Shown here in pieces: positions 51,459 through 62,299 of a stretch of 62,299 nt of DNA. The translations under genes were made by a program, and so were the position numbers. Location: assembly GCA_025050575.1 (NCBI GenBank), contig JALBVE010000002.1, forward strand, positions 1-62,299, written 5' to 3'. The notes under the pieces were generated by a model. It made no database searches. It saw only the letters and a program-made list of their open reading frames with translations, and was not told where the DNA came from. Source of the stretch: Candidatus Devosia symbiotica (lineage in GTDB: Bacteria; Pseudomonadota; Alphaproteobacteria; Rhizobiales; Devosiaceae). Position 1 is the first letter of the stretch; every line of letters begins with the position of its first letter.

Positions 51459-51942
51459 TAAGTAGCACTATCCAATAGGCCATATAGGCGATGTCGCGCA
51501 GACGTGGGCCCGGCCCGACCAGATCGTAGTCGATCATTACAATTGACATGCTGTCGGTAAACACCAAATTGTACGGCGCGAAGTCGTTGTGGCTGATGAC
51601 CTCATGCTGGGCGGGATCTGGGTAGCGATAGGCCCAGTTGTTGCCTCACTCGCTGGTGAAATCAGCGGTGGCATGGTGATAGGCGCGCAACAGTCTAGCT
51701 CCCCCTCCTCGTGCGCAGGGGCGCGTCCTCGGTCCAAAGGCGAGTGGTGCCATTTACAGCACCGGGAATATAAGGAGAGAATTTCGTAGCCTTGCGCGTC
51801 AAGGCTTTTGGCCGCAAGTTGTCCAAGAAACCGATGAATGGCGGAGCTGGGGGGGCGTCTGCGCGGGTCGGACGGTATCGCCGACGCACGCGACAGATTG
51901 GTTGACGTTGCCATCGGTAAGGACGACTTCGTCATCGTTCAT
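51454..51942 (-). pseudogene. Aminoglycoside phosphotransferase (APH)-family kinase, decayed
   Basis: APH/choline-kinase fold enzymes phosphorylate small alcohols or antibiotics. The start MNDDEVVLTDGNVNQSVACV is normal. Frameshifts follow, with FLGQLAAK, YIPGAVNGTTRLWTEDAPL and RAYH in different frames. The catalytic loop EVISHNDFAPYNLVFTD (HxD and Asn) and metal-binding VMIDYDLVGPGPRLRDIAYM remain, ending at TAA 51454-51456. About 100 residues are missing overall. Start and stop sit tightly between eno (1 bp away) and the XRE module. Confidence 0.8.
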
Positions 51943-51943
51943 G

Positions 51944-53251
<1,308 letters not shown>

Positions 53252-53406
53252 TTACTGACTCTCTGTTAGACGCACCCCATGACAAGGAAAAGAGGGTAGC
53301 CAAAAAAAATCCGGTTTTCGTGGATGCAGCCGGTGCTATTGCTAGCTTTGGCAACGGCAGTCATCGAGCGATAGCGCTAACATATTAGCCTTTCGGGAGG
53401 ATTTTA

Positions 53407-53782
53407 ATGAACAGAGCCTTTACTAAACAGGTCACGCATACCTGCATTTTTGCCCATGATCTGGCGGCCACCGAAGCCTTTTATCGCGATGCGCTCGGCA
53501 TCCCGACGGCCTTCACCTTCATGCGTGGCGCCAAGTGGATCGGCTATTATCTCGATCTTGGCGGTCGCACGTTTATTGAGATGTTCAGCAAGGCCAGTTC
53601 AACATTCGAGGAGATCAACCACATCAACCACATTTGCCTGAAAACTAGAGAATATTGATGGTCTGCTGGCCCATGTGCGGGCCGCAGGGCTTCGCCATAA
53701 CTGACAAGAAACTGAACGTCGATAGCGGTGGCAATCTCTGGACCCAGGACCCCAATGGGATCAGGTCAATTGGTAATTTCTA
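53407..53782 (+). pseudogene. Glyoxalase/VOC-family protein, decayed
   Basis: A VOC-fold dioxygenase/lyase relative. The open part reads VTHTCIFAHDLAATEAFYRD, ALGIPTAFTFMRG, WIGYYLDLGGRTFIEMF and INHINHICLKT, then stops. In other frames IDGLLAHVRAAG, then FAITDKKLNVDSGGNLWTQD and PNG follow, the usual second half, before the sequence ends against the convergent epimerase remnant. A ribosome site (gggagga) precedes ATG 53407. Confidence 0.8.
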
Positions 53783-54383
53783 ATAGCCGAGCAGGCGGCG
53801 CGCCTTGTCGATCGAGCAATTGGGCGAGCGAGCGATGTGTTCCCAGCTTGCCTTAGCGTCATCCGGACCTGCCCGCTCTCCCATTGCCTAAACGGCGCGA
53901 AGGATAGGTTGGGCTTCGTGACCGAACTAGTGATACATGGCCTCGGCATAGCCGCGCAACGTCAGGGTGCTAGACGAGACGGCGTGAAAGCTTTCGCCGA
54001 CGGCGAGGGAGCGATTGTCGAAAGCGTCGATGATGATTTGCGCCACGTTATCGGCATAGACGTGATGGACGGTTTCGAGCCCGAAATTAGACAGCGTGGC
54101 CGGGATGGACAATGCTGACCGGGAAATTCTGCCGATAGACGCGCCGCAACAAATCCGCCTTGATGTTGATCTTCTGCACGCCATAGTCGCAAAAAGGGTA
54201 TTTGACCGCCGATGCCAGCATTGGCAGGACCGCTGCGGACCCCCTATAGGTCTAGATCGTACCGATACAAATGAGATAGCTAATCTTGCCGACAAGGGCA
54301 ATGGCGGTGTCGAAATTGCTCCGGACTTCCTCGGCCTATCGGCCGATGGATAGGCGCTCGACATGGTTCCAGGCCGGGCCATA
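53765..54383 (-). pseudogene. NAD-dependent epimerase/dehydratase-family protein, C-terminal remnant
   Basis: On the minus strand the pieces are EEVRSNFDTAIALVGKISYL, SAAVLPMLASAVKYPFCDYG, VQKINIKADLLRRVYRQ, FPVSIVHPGH, SNFGLETVHHVYADNVAQII, SFHAVSSSTLTLRGYAEAMY and ARSPNCSIDKARRLLGY, in several frames with stops. These match the second half of extended SDR sugar-epimerase-like proteins. The Rossmann N-terminus (GxxGxxG) is missing. Confidence 0.75.
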
Positions 54384-54386
54384 CCA

Positions 54387-56021
<1,635 letters not shown>

Positions 56022-56089
56022 TCATCTTAATCACATCAGCATCGATTCGTAGAGCGCGCGTGCGACTCTACACGAAAAGCGGTTCTACA

Positions 56090-56120
56090 CAAAAAGAAGA
56101 AGGGGATGTTGCCATCCCCC
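56090..56120 (-). terminator. Rho-independent terminator after secG
   Basis: On the minus strand a stem ggggat / atcccc with a 6-base loop is followed by a T-rich tail (ttcttcttttt), directly after the secG stop. Confidence 0.75.
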
Positions 56121-56606
56121 TCAATCGTCATGCCTTGCGGTGGTTAGTTGTTCGCCTGAAGTAGCCGGGATCGTCGCTGGTGCGTCGGGTGCCGGCAGAT
56201 CGGCATTGCTCTGGGATGCGGATTCGGCGGGCGCAGCGTCCGCGGCCGGAGTGGCATCGACAGCGGGAGGTGCATCTAAAGCGTCACCCTGCAGCGAATT
56301 AAGCGCGTCCAGCACGCTTGCGGGTTCTGCGCTGCCGTCAGTGGTTGTCGCCGCGCGATCGAGAATGCCTGATGTACTGCGATCCAGTTCGCTGAGAATC
56401 GTCAGGCCAATTGCCGTGGCAAAAAACAACATCGCCAGAATTGCTGTTGTACGAGTCAGCAGGTTTGCCGAGCCACGCGCGGTCATCAGGCCGCCACCAC
56501 CGCTACCACCAATTCCCAGTGCACCGCCCTCGGGGCGCTGCAGCAAGATTACTGCTATTAGCGCGAGGACGATCAGCAGATAGGCAACAATCATGACGTT
56601 CGCCAT
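56121..56606 (-). CDS. secG: Preprotein translocase subunit SecG
   Basis: A 161-residue SecYEG accessory subunit. Two membrane helices are visible (VMIVAYLLIVLALIAVILLQR and LLTRTTAILAMLFFATAIGLTIL) around the conserved RPEGGALGIGGSGGGGLMTARGSANLL loop. A long Ala/Pro/Asp-rich tail (about 95-161) is typical of alphaproteobacterial SecG. Intact. Confidence 0.92.
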   Translation of the reverse strand: MANVMIVAYLLIVLALIAVILLQRPEGGALGIGGSGGGGLMTARGSANLLTRTTAILAMLFFATAIGLTILSELDRSTSGILDRAATTTDGSAEPASVLDALNSLQGDALDAPPAVDATPAADAAPAESASQSNADLPAPDAPATIPATSGEQLTTARHDD

Positions 56607-56715
56607 CGTGTCTCAGTCTATTAGTGTGTCATAAAGATGACGCGCCATACACGCCTCAGCCAGCAAATGCCAAAGTCCGGGCAGAATTTCCGATCAGCCT
56701 TTGGCGCTCACAGGG

Positions 56716-57471
56716 CTATACCGATGAGATAATGGTATAAAAGTCCTTTGCCAAGAGGCTGGCGCCGCCAACCAGCCCGCCATTGACGTTTTCCACCGCC
56801 AGAATTTTTCGGGCGTTCTGTGGCTTGAGGGAACCGCCATAGAGAATGCGCATTGTCAGGCCCTTTTCGGCAAAACGTGCCGTTAACTGCTGGCGGATCG
56901 CCGCATGCATGTGAGTAATGTCCTGCACGGTAGGGGTGCGGCCCGTGCCGATGGCCCAGATGGGCTCGTAGGCTACGATAACCTCGTGTTGACCGGCAGC
57001 ATCAGGGACCGAGGCGGCCAATTGGGCGGCGACGACCGTTTCGGCCTCGCCGCTATCGCGCTGGGCCTCGGTTTCGCCGACGCAGACGATGGGCTTGAGA
57101 CCGGCTCCGATGGCAGCTTCGGCCTTGGCCAGAACCTGGGCGTCGATTTCACCATGATCGGCGCGGCGCTCGGAGTGACCGACGATGACATATTGGGCGC
57201 CGGCATCGGCCAGCATGCCGGCAGAGATGTCGCCGGTGTGAGCGCCGTGGGCCTGAGCGTGGCAATCCTGGCCGCCGGCCTGAATGCCGGCGATGGCGCC
57301 GAGCTGGGCGACTTCGGACAGAATGGTGGCCGGCGGGCAGATCACCACGATGGCGCGCGGCGCCTCACCGGTGGTGAGCATGCCGGCCAGGGCCGTCAAC
57401 TCGTCCAGTAAGCCACGCAAACAATTCATTTTCCAGTTACCTGCGATCAACGGCGAAATTGTCGTGGTCAC
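56716..57471 (-). CDS. tpiA: Triosephosphate isomerase
   Basis: A TIM barrel of 251 residues with the catalytic Lys in AGNWKMN, the His in IVGHSERR, the Glu in [15 protein letters not shown] and the phosphate loop [16 protein letters not shown]. It is divergent from ppiD across 122 bp. Intact. Confidence 0.95.
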   Translation of the reverse strand: MTTTISPLIAGNWKMNCLRGLLDELTALAGMLTTGEAPRAIVVICPPATILSEVAQLGAIAGIQAGGQDCHAQAHGAHTGDISAGMLADAGAQYVIVGHSERRADHGEIDAQVLAKAEAAIGAGLKPIVCVGETEAQRDSGEAETVVAAQLAASVPDAAGQHEVIVAYEPIWAIGTGRTPTVQDITHMHAAIRQQLTARFAEKGLTMRILYGGSLKPQNARKILAVENVNGGLVGGASLLAKDFYTIISSV

Positions 57472-57593
57472 TGTTTGCTACTCCTTAACTCTTGCACCAG
57501 GACGAGCTTTACCCTAACCCCGGCTATCAAAAATGGATTACTACTGCCCCGCCGTTGCGGTAAAGGCTTAAGTCTCTGAACGGAACGTCCGAT

Positions 57594-59459
57594 ATGCTCG
57601 ATGATATGCGTAGTTTTGCGAAATCCTGGCCCGGCAAGGCAATAGTGGCGCTCCTGCTCATTTGTCTAGTCGGATTCGGCATTAACAATGTAATTGCTGA
57701 TTTAGGCACCAGTACGGTGGCTCGTGTCGGCGACGTCGAAATCAACTCACGCAGCTTCTTGCGCGCCTATCAGCGTCAGCTCAACCAGTTTGCCCAGCAA
57801 TTCGGTTCGCTGCCGACAAGCGATCAAGCGATGAGCCTGGGCATCCCCTCCATGGTGCTGCAGGATCTAGCGCAGGATGCGGCACTCGATCAACTGGCGA
57901 ACGATTTCGGTCTAGGCGTGTCCGACAATAAATTGAGCGAGATGCTACGGGCCGATCTATCGTTCCAGGGGATTCTGGGTCACTTTGATCCAAGCGCCTT
58001 TGCCGAGGTTTTGCGGCAGAACGGGATCACCGAAGCCGACTATTTCCACGATCAGCGCAATTCGGCGCGCCGCCAGCAAGTGGTGCAGAGTCTATTTGGG
58101 GATGTTACACTGTCCACCATAGCCTCAAGTCTAATCAACCGCTATGCAGCAGACAAACGCACGATCGACTATTTCGTGCTGGGCAACACCAATATCGAAA
58201 CGCCAGCCCAGCCAACCCAGAACGAACTGATGAGCTATCTGAGAGAACATCAGGGCGATTTCCGCACTGTTGAAACCCGCACCGTGCAGATGTTGCGCCT
58301 ATCGCCTGCCGATCTAGCAACCACTAAGATCATTGGAGACGACGCGATTGCTGCCGAATACGAGCGGACCAAGGTCGATCTAACTAAGCCCGAGCGCCGC
58401 ACCATTCAACAGGTGGTCTTGAACGAAGCACAGATTGCCGCGTTTGAAGCTGGCCAGACCGCCGGAACCAGCTTCGACACGCTAGTAACCGATAACGGCC
58501 TGACCACAACCGATCTGGGCAGTCTGGCGCAGAACGAGGTCAATGACCCCAATCTGGCCGGGGCCGCTTTTGGCCTGGCCGATGGTGGCTTTGCTATCAT
58601 CGACGGTGTCGCCGGCAAGCGTGCCGTGCATGTTTCGGCAATCGAGCCTGGCGGTGTGCCTAGTCTTGACGAGGTTCGTGCGCAAATCGCCCAAAATCTG
58701 GCGTGGACCGAGGCGCGTAACGAGATCCCTGATGTGCAGGATCAGGTTGAAGAATTGCGAGCTGCGTTCCGGCCGCTGAACGAAATTGCCGATCGCTTTG
58801 GTCTGGACATTTACGAGACCAAGATTACCGCGAGCGGCACGGAGCTGAACGTGCTGTCCGATCTGGCTGCGGCCGATGTCGGTCGTATCAGCCAGGCAGT
58901 TTTCAAGGCCGAGAAGGGCCAGTTGACGGCGGCTATTCCACTGACCGGCAACGGCAATCTGTATTTCGATCTCACCGCCATTGAACCGGCGCGTGACCAA
59001 ACGCTTGATGAAGTGCACGACGAGATTCTGGCGGCACTGACTGCCGAACGCACCAATGCTGCACTGGAGGCCGCCAGCGCCGCCGCCGTGGCCAAACTTG
59101 ATGCAGGCATGCCGATTGCTGATGTGGCCGCCAGTTACAATGTGTTCCGGCAATTGAGCACGTCATTCACCCGCTTTGGTGCCCCTGATGGCAGCATTGA
59201 TAGTACGGTGGCTGCCGCAGCCTTTGCTGGCGACGGTTCGTTGCATGGCGCCACCCTCAGTCAGGCGGGCGAACACATTGTGTTCCAGATCGTTGACGTG
59301 ATCCCTGCGGAAGGCCCGCTGGATGCCGGCGCCCAGGAAAATCTGGAAAATGAAATGCGGGTGGGTCTGTACGGAGAATTTGTTATGGCTATCCGCGACG
59401 ATGCGGGCCTGCTTATCAATGAGCAGGCCTTGCAGCGGGCGCTCGCCACCGGCCGGTAA
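57594..59459 (+). CDS. ppiD: Membrane-anchored peptidyl-prolyl isomerase/chaperone (PpiD/SurA-like)
   Basis: A 621-residue periplasmic folding factor. It has an N-terminal anchor (SFAKSWPGKAIVALLLICLVGFG), a SurA-type N domain (ARVGDVEINSRSFLRAYQRQL), a central parvulin-like PPIase domain (ERRTIQQVVLNEAQIAAFEA to RAVHVSAIEPG) and a C-terminal helical domain. PPIase core residues are weakly conserved, as in many PpiD proteins. An alternative ATG lies at 57606. It normally precedes the trpE...lexA segment, which here has collapsed. Confidence 0.88.
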   Translation: MLDDMRSFAKSWPGKAIVALLLICLVGFGINNVIADLGTSTVARVGDVEINSRSFLRAYQRQLNQFAQQFGSLPTSDQAMSLGIPSMVLQDLAQDAALDQLANDFGLGVSDNKLSEMLRADLSFQGILGHFDPSAFAEVLRQNGITEADYFHDQRNSARRQQVVQSLFGDVTLSTIASSLINRYAADKRTIDYFVLGNTNIETPAQPTQNELMSYLREHQGDFRTVETRTVQMLRLSPADLATTKIIGDDAIAAEYERTKVDLTKPERRTIQQVVLNEAQIAAFEAGQTAGTSFDTLVTDNGLTTTDLGSLAQNEVNDPNLAGAAFGLADGGFAIIDGVAGKRAVHVSAIEPGGVPSLDEVRAQIAQNLAWTEARNEIPDVQDQVEELRAAFRPLNEIADRFGLDIYETKITASGTELNVLSDLAAADVGRISQAVFKAEKGQLTAAIPLTGNGNLYFDLTAIEPARDQTLDEVHDEILAALTAERTNAALEAASAAAVAKLDAGMPIADVAASYNVFRQLSTSFTRFGAPDGSIDSTVAAAAFAGDGSLHGATLSQAGEHIVFQIVDVIPAEGPLDAGAQENLENEMRVGLYGEFVMAIRDDAGLLINEQALQRALATGR

Positions 59460-59479
59460 TCACCTGCCGGATCACCGGG

Positions 59480-59583
59480 CGACGATTTTTAGCCCTTCTC
59501 AGGGCAATAAATGCCGGGAAATTGCAGATCGTCTGGCGGCGCATCGTGGCCGATCTGGAAACGCCAATCGGCACATATCTCTC
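59480..59583 (+). pseudogene. trpE: Anthranilate synthase component I, N-terminal scrap
   Basis: Immediately after ppiD one frame reads TIFSPS, then [20 protein letters not shown] and IGTYLS. This matches the TrpE N-terminus (NAG-QLVW-R-VADLETPV) that carries the tryptophan-feedback region. It breaks off at about 59583, where trpC begins in another frame. The remaining roughly 450 residues of TrpE are gone. Confidence 0.7.
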
Positions 59584-60188
59584 GGGCCGTGGCGCTGGGT
59601 GCCGAATTCATCGGCATCAATAACCGCAATCTGCGGACCTTTGAGACCGCCCTGGAGACGTCGATCAATCTGGCGGTCAGCATGCCCAGCGGCACGCTAC
59701 TGGTCAGCGAGAGCGGCATTGTCAGCCATGAGCATGTACTCAAGCTCGATCAGGAGGCAGGAATCGGCACCTTCCTAGTCGGCGAAAGCCTGATGCGCCA
59801 GGATGATGTGACGGCCGCGACCCGAGCGCTACTGACCCATGCCATCATCATAGCGGGGGCTGAAAAGAGCGACGCACTGGCCGTGGCGCAGATTGCCGGC
59901 ATCATGGCTGCCAAGAAGACATCTGAATTGATCCAGTTGTGCCATCCGATCATCCTGACCAAGGTCAGCATAACCATTGCCGAACATGACGAGGACGTCA
60001 TTGTGGTGATGGCGACAGCCGAAACCACCGGACAGACCGGCGTTGAAATGGAAGTCCTGGTCGGCGTGTCGACGGCGGCGCTGACGCTATATGGCATGAC
60101 CAAGACGATCGACCGCGGCATGGTGGTGATCGATATTTGTCTGATGGAGAAATCCGTCGGCAAGTCAGGCGACTTTGTGTGGCTATGA
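59584..60188 (+). pseudogene. Fusion remnant: 3' end of trpC joined in frame to 5'-truncated moaC
   Basis: The first part, [20 protein letters not shown] to [16 protein letters not shown], is the C-terminal third of indole-3-glycerol-phosphate synthase (NNRNLx[20 protein letters not shown]). At about 59838 it passes in frame into MoaC ([66 protein letters not shown]). MoaC makes cyclic pyranopterin in Moco synthesis; its first roughly 45 residues are missing. An open frame from ATG 59511 covers both parts (225 aa) but is unlikely to be active in either role. Confidence 0.8.
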
Positions 60189-61036
60189 GCCTGCTCCCGG
60201 TTGAGAACGCCATTGCTGTAATCCTGAAACGCGTGCCAACTCCGACAAGTGAAAATGTTGCCCTAGCCTGGGCCAGCCAGGCTAGTTCTGTTCGAACCCT
60301 TGCTGGCGCGGCACGATCAGCCGCCTTTTGCTGCCAGCGTCATGGATAGCTATGCCGCGCGGTCGGTCGATATCGTTGAACGACACGGCCTGCACGTCAT
60401 CGGGACGACGCAGGCCGGCGCGGGCTTCGCCGGCACAGTGGCTGCTGGCGAGGCAGTGTGGATCTTTACCGGGGCGCCGGTGCCGGCAGGTGCCGATGCG
60501 GTGATCATGCAGGAAGGGGTGCGCTTGGCCGACGGCTTGATCCGCTTCAGCTGACACCGATGCAGCTAGCCGTCGCCGCAGCTGCCAATGCCCCTGCCCT
60601 GACGGTGTCGAGGCGACCGCGCATTGCCCTGTTGGTGAGCAGCGATGAACTCGAACTGCCAGGGGCATTTTGGGCCCCGATCAGATCGGGGCCTCGAACA
60701 GTTTTGGGCTGACGCCCCTACTGGCGCCTTATACCAAGCGGGCCATCGATCACAGCATTGCCCGTGACGACCGGGATACATTGCGCGCTAGGCTGCAGGC
60801 AATCTTTGCCGAGGCGCCCGATGTATTGATCACCACTGGCGGGGCCAGCGTTGGCGACCATGACATTGTGCAGGAGATCCTGCTCGAACTGAGTGTGACA
60901 CTGGATTTCTAGCGTATCAATATGCGGCCACACCTCGTCGATGGCGAGCGCAGAGCTGCTGATCATCGAGCCCGAACAGGACCTCGAGCAGGCCAGAGGC
61001 GCACTTGTTGAGACCATTGTCGTCGACGCCTTCTGA
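60185..61036 (+). pseudogene. moeA: Molybdopterin molybdotransferase (MoeA), decayed
   Basis: MoeA inserts molybdate into molybdopterin. ATG 60185 overlaps the moaC stop (ATGA). The frame reads [20 protein letters not shown] and then shifts. LARHDQPPFAASVMDSYAARSVDI and EAVWIFTGAPVPAGADAVIMQE follow, then a stop. Later come LTPMQLAVAAAANAP, RPRIALLVSSDELELPG, another shift, FAEAPDVLITTGGASVGDHD, and a stop after VTLDF. A short C-terminal piece (IIEPEQDLEQARGALVETIV) ends at 61036. The domain between them is deleted. Confidence 0.85.
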
Positions 61037-61081
61037 TACCCAAATTCTTGTGCATCGCGGTAAATTCTCGGGAATGTTGCA

Positions 61082-61096
61082 GAACATAACTGGAAC
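61082..61096. promoter_or_regulatory. SOS box 1 (LexA operator)
   Basis: GAAC-N7-GAAC, an exact match to the alphaproteobacterial direct-repeat LexA site, 49 bp before the lexA ATG. Confidence 0.85.
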
Positions 61097-61106
61097 ACAT
61101 ATAGTC

Positions 61107-61121
61107 GTTCTGTCTATGTTC
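61107..61121. promoter_or_regulatory. SOS box 2 (LexA operator)
   Basis: GTTC-N7-GTTC, an exact match in the opposite orientation to box 1. The boxes are 10 bp apart and box 2 ends 23 bp before the lexA ATG. Confidence 0.85.
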
Positions 61122-61144
61122 CGATTCTCATCCCAGAGGGACCC

Positions 61145-61858
61145 ATGCTAACGCGTAAACAACACGAACTGCTGATGTTCATCCACGAACGGATGAAGGA
61201 AAGCGGTATTCCGCCATCGTTCGACGAGATGAAGGACGCGCTCGATCTGGCGTCCAAGTCAGGTATTCATCGGCTGATCACCGCGTTGGAAGAGCGCGGC
61301 TTCATTCGCCGTCTGCCCAACAGGGCGCGGGCACTCGAAGTGCTCAAGCTACCCGATTCGATGAATCCATCGCTGGGTGGGCGCAAGGCGCGTTTTGAGC
61401 CATCAGTGATCGAAGGCAATCTGGGCAAGGTAGCCAGCCCGTCGGCACGGATGTCTTCGATTGAGAATTATGCGCGGCCAATCGCCATTCCGGTGATGGG
61501 ACGCATCGCTGCGGGTACGCCGATCGAAGCGATCCAGAACTATTCTCACACCATTATGGTGCCGCCCGAAATGCTGGGTAGTGGCGAACATTATGCGCTC
61601 GAAGTGCGCGGCGATTCGATGATCGACGCCGGCATTTTCGATGGTGATACTATTCTTATCAAGCGGCAGGATGCGGCCAATACCGGCGAAATCATTGTCG
61701 CTCTTGTTGATGATGAAGAAGCTACCCTCAAGCGCTTGCGCCGAAAGGGAAATACGATCGCTCTTGAGGCCGCCAATCCTGCCTATGAGGCGCGAATTTT
61801 TCCGCCTGACCGGATCAAGGTGCAGGGGCGTCTGGTCGGATTGCTGCGTAAGTATTAA
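61145..61858 (+). CDS. lexA: SOS repressor LexA
   Basis: A 237-residue repressor with an N-terminal winged-helix domain ([41 protein letters not shown]), the self-cleavage site Ala123-Gly124 ([12 protein letters not shown]), and the catalytic dyad Ser158 ([10 protein letters not shown]) and Lys196 (ATLKRLRR). The longer linker is typical of alphaproteobacteria. Two LexA operators upstream show autoregulation. It is intact between decayed moeA and an eroded end. Confidence 0.95.
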   Translation: MLTRKQHELLMFIHERMKESGIPPSFDEMKDALDLASKSGIHRLITALEERGFIRRLPNRARALEVLKLPDSMNPSLGGRKARFEPSVIEGNLGKVASPSARMSSIENYARPIAIPVMGRIAAGTPIEAIQNYSHTIMVPPEMLGSGEHYALEVRGDSMIDAGIFDGDTILIKRQDAANTGEIIVALVDDEEATLKRLRRKGNTIALEAANPAYEARIFPPDRIKVQGRLVGLLRKY

Positions 61859-61894
61859 GCTTGGTATCTGGCGTTAGATCAGCGCACGCCGGAA

Positions 61895-62140
61895 TCGCTA
61901 ATGATGCTTTATGGCGAGCGGATCAATGCATACCAATTTGCGGTGGTTCAGCCGCTGATTGCCGATGATGCCGTATTCTGGTTTGGCGACGGATCCCATT
62001 ATGAAATTGCGGCGATCCGGCAGGCTATTGAAGCCACTTGGGCGCGTCTGACCGACGAGCAATCGATGGCACACGCCAATCCAGCGGCGGGCGCGGCACC
62101 TCGGTTCTGGCTCGCCGGACAGCCGTTTGGATGATTGTGC
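61895..62140 (+). pseudogene. SnoaL/NTF2-like small protein, remnant
   Basis: DQRTPESLMMLYGERINAYQ, then ADDAVFWFGDGSHYEIAAIR and AIEATWARL look like the first half of a nuclear-transport-factor-2/SnoaL-like fold (DDxVxW-x-DGSH). The similarity fades after WARLTDE and the frame ends at 62134 without the second half of the sheet. Pattern recognition only. Confidence 0.4.
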
Positions 62141-62299
62141 ACGAGCATCGCGTCGCCAGTCCGAACTGAGGCGTCTACCTGCAAGTCAGATTGGGCAGCG
62201 GGTTTCTGGAACATTTCACGCCCTACCGAAGACGAGGTCTTGCGGCTCCCTTCCCCTTGGGGGTAGGGAATTGCCGTAATTAAGAATACAACCCCGCCC
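62141..62299. other. End of window without a recognisable gene
   Basis: I see no gene. A C/G-rich inverted repeat (ccccttgggg, 62253-62266) lies near the end and resembles the hairpin at 37370-37384. Confidence 0.3.

Noticed and set aside
59511-60188. The 225-codon open frame as a novel two-domain enzyme
   Set aside because: Both parts are incomplete pieces of TrpC and MoaC in their ancestral order, so a deletion product is far more likely than an evolved fusion.

Overview
The window reads as chromosomal DNA of an alphaproteobacterium of the Hyphomicrobiales (Rhizobiales). Gene content and local gene order look Devosia-like. The evidence is the run ispDF-dusB-ntrB-ntrC-ntrY-ntrX-hfq-hflX-mazG, a PDH operon in which E1-beta carries its own lipoyl domain, the tpiA-ppiD-trp-moaC-moeA-lexA neighbourhood, HdaA, and SOS boxes of the GAAC/GTTC-N7 type. 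The genus is an inference; no rRNA or tRNA gene is visible.

The main feature is a sharp split between intact housekeeping genes and eroded accessory genes. About 40 genes are full length, with their catalytic residues where visible: gatB, purM/purN, hdaA, ppk1/ppx, rnd, aspS, maeB, ftsB, pdhABC-lpd-lipA, ispDF, ntrC/ntrY/ntrX, metG-holB-tmk, metH, folD, eno, pyrG, secG, tpiA, ppiD and lexA. Between them lie more than 20 pseudogenes at different stages of decay: single nonsense codons, one-base slips, a 17-bp tandem duplication, internal deletions, and deletions that weld two genes together. No transposase, prophage or CRISPR array is visible. This is the pattern of ongoing genome reduction, as in a recently host-restricted symbiont or another bottlenecked lineage.

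Layout: 1-0.9 kb, broken chorismate mutase and GNAT. 1-5.3 kb, gatB, a dead DMT transporter and purNM. 5.4-12.1 kb, AI-2E-type permease, hdaA, ppk1, ppx and rnd. 12.3-17.5 kb, aspS, a dead EAL protein and maeB. 17.7-26.7 kb, ftsB and the pyruvate dehydrogenase/lipoate cluster with dead genes inside it. 26.6-28.4 kb, cinA-like gene and ispDF. 28.5-37.4 kb, the nitrogen two-component cluster with a dusB::ntrB fusion, a disrupted hfq start, and scrambled hflX/mazG/cofE. 37.4-44.3 kb, MBL hydrolase, tatD, metG, holB, tmk, dead dacC and rlpA. 44.5-50.9 kb, metH, two dead genes, DUF1643 and folD. 51-56 kb, a dead XRE/membrane-protein module, dead APH, eno, dead glyoxalase and epimerase, and pyrG. 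56-62.3 kb, secG, tpiA, ppiD, the collapsed trpE-trpC-moaC-moeA remnants, lexA and an eroded end.

Functionally the window keeps translation, nucleotide synthesis, the pyruvate-to-acetyl-CoA route with lipoylation, isoprenoid precursor synthesis, one-carbon/methionine metabolism and replication. It points to loss at these loci of tryptophan synthesis, molybdenum-cofactor synthesis, chorismate mutase, an F420-type ligase, c-di-GMP turnover by one EAL protein, NtrB sensing and several detoxification or transport functions. I found no convincing novel defence or biosynthetic system. The most interesting material is the record of gene decay, above all the hfq duplication, the two gene-fusing deletions and the regulatory palindromes that outlive their genes.
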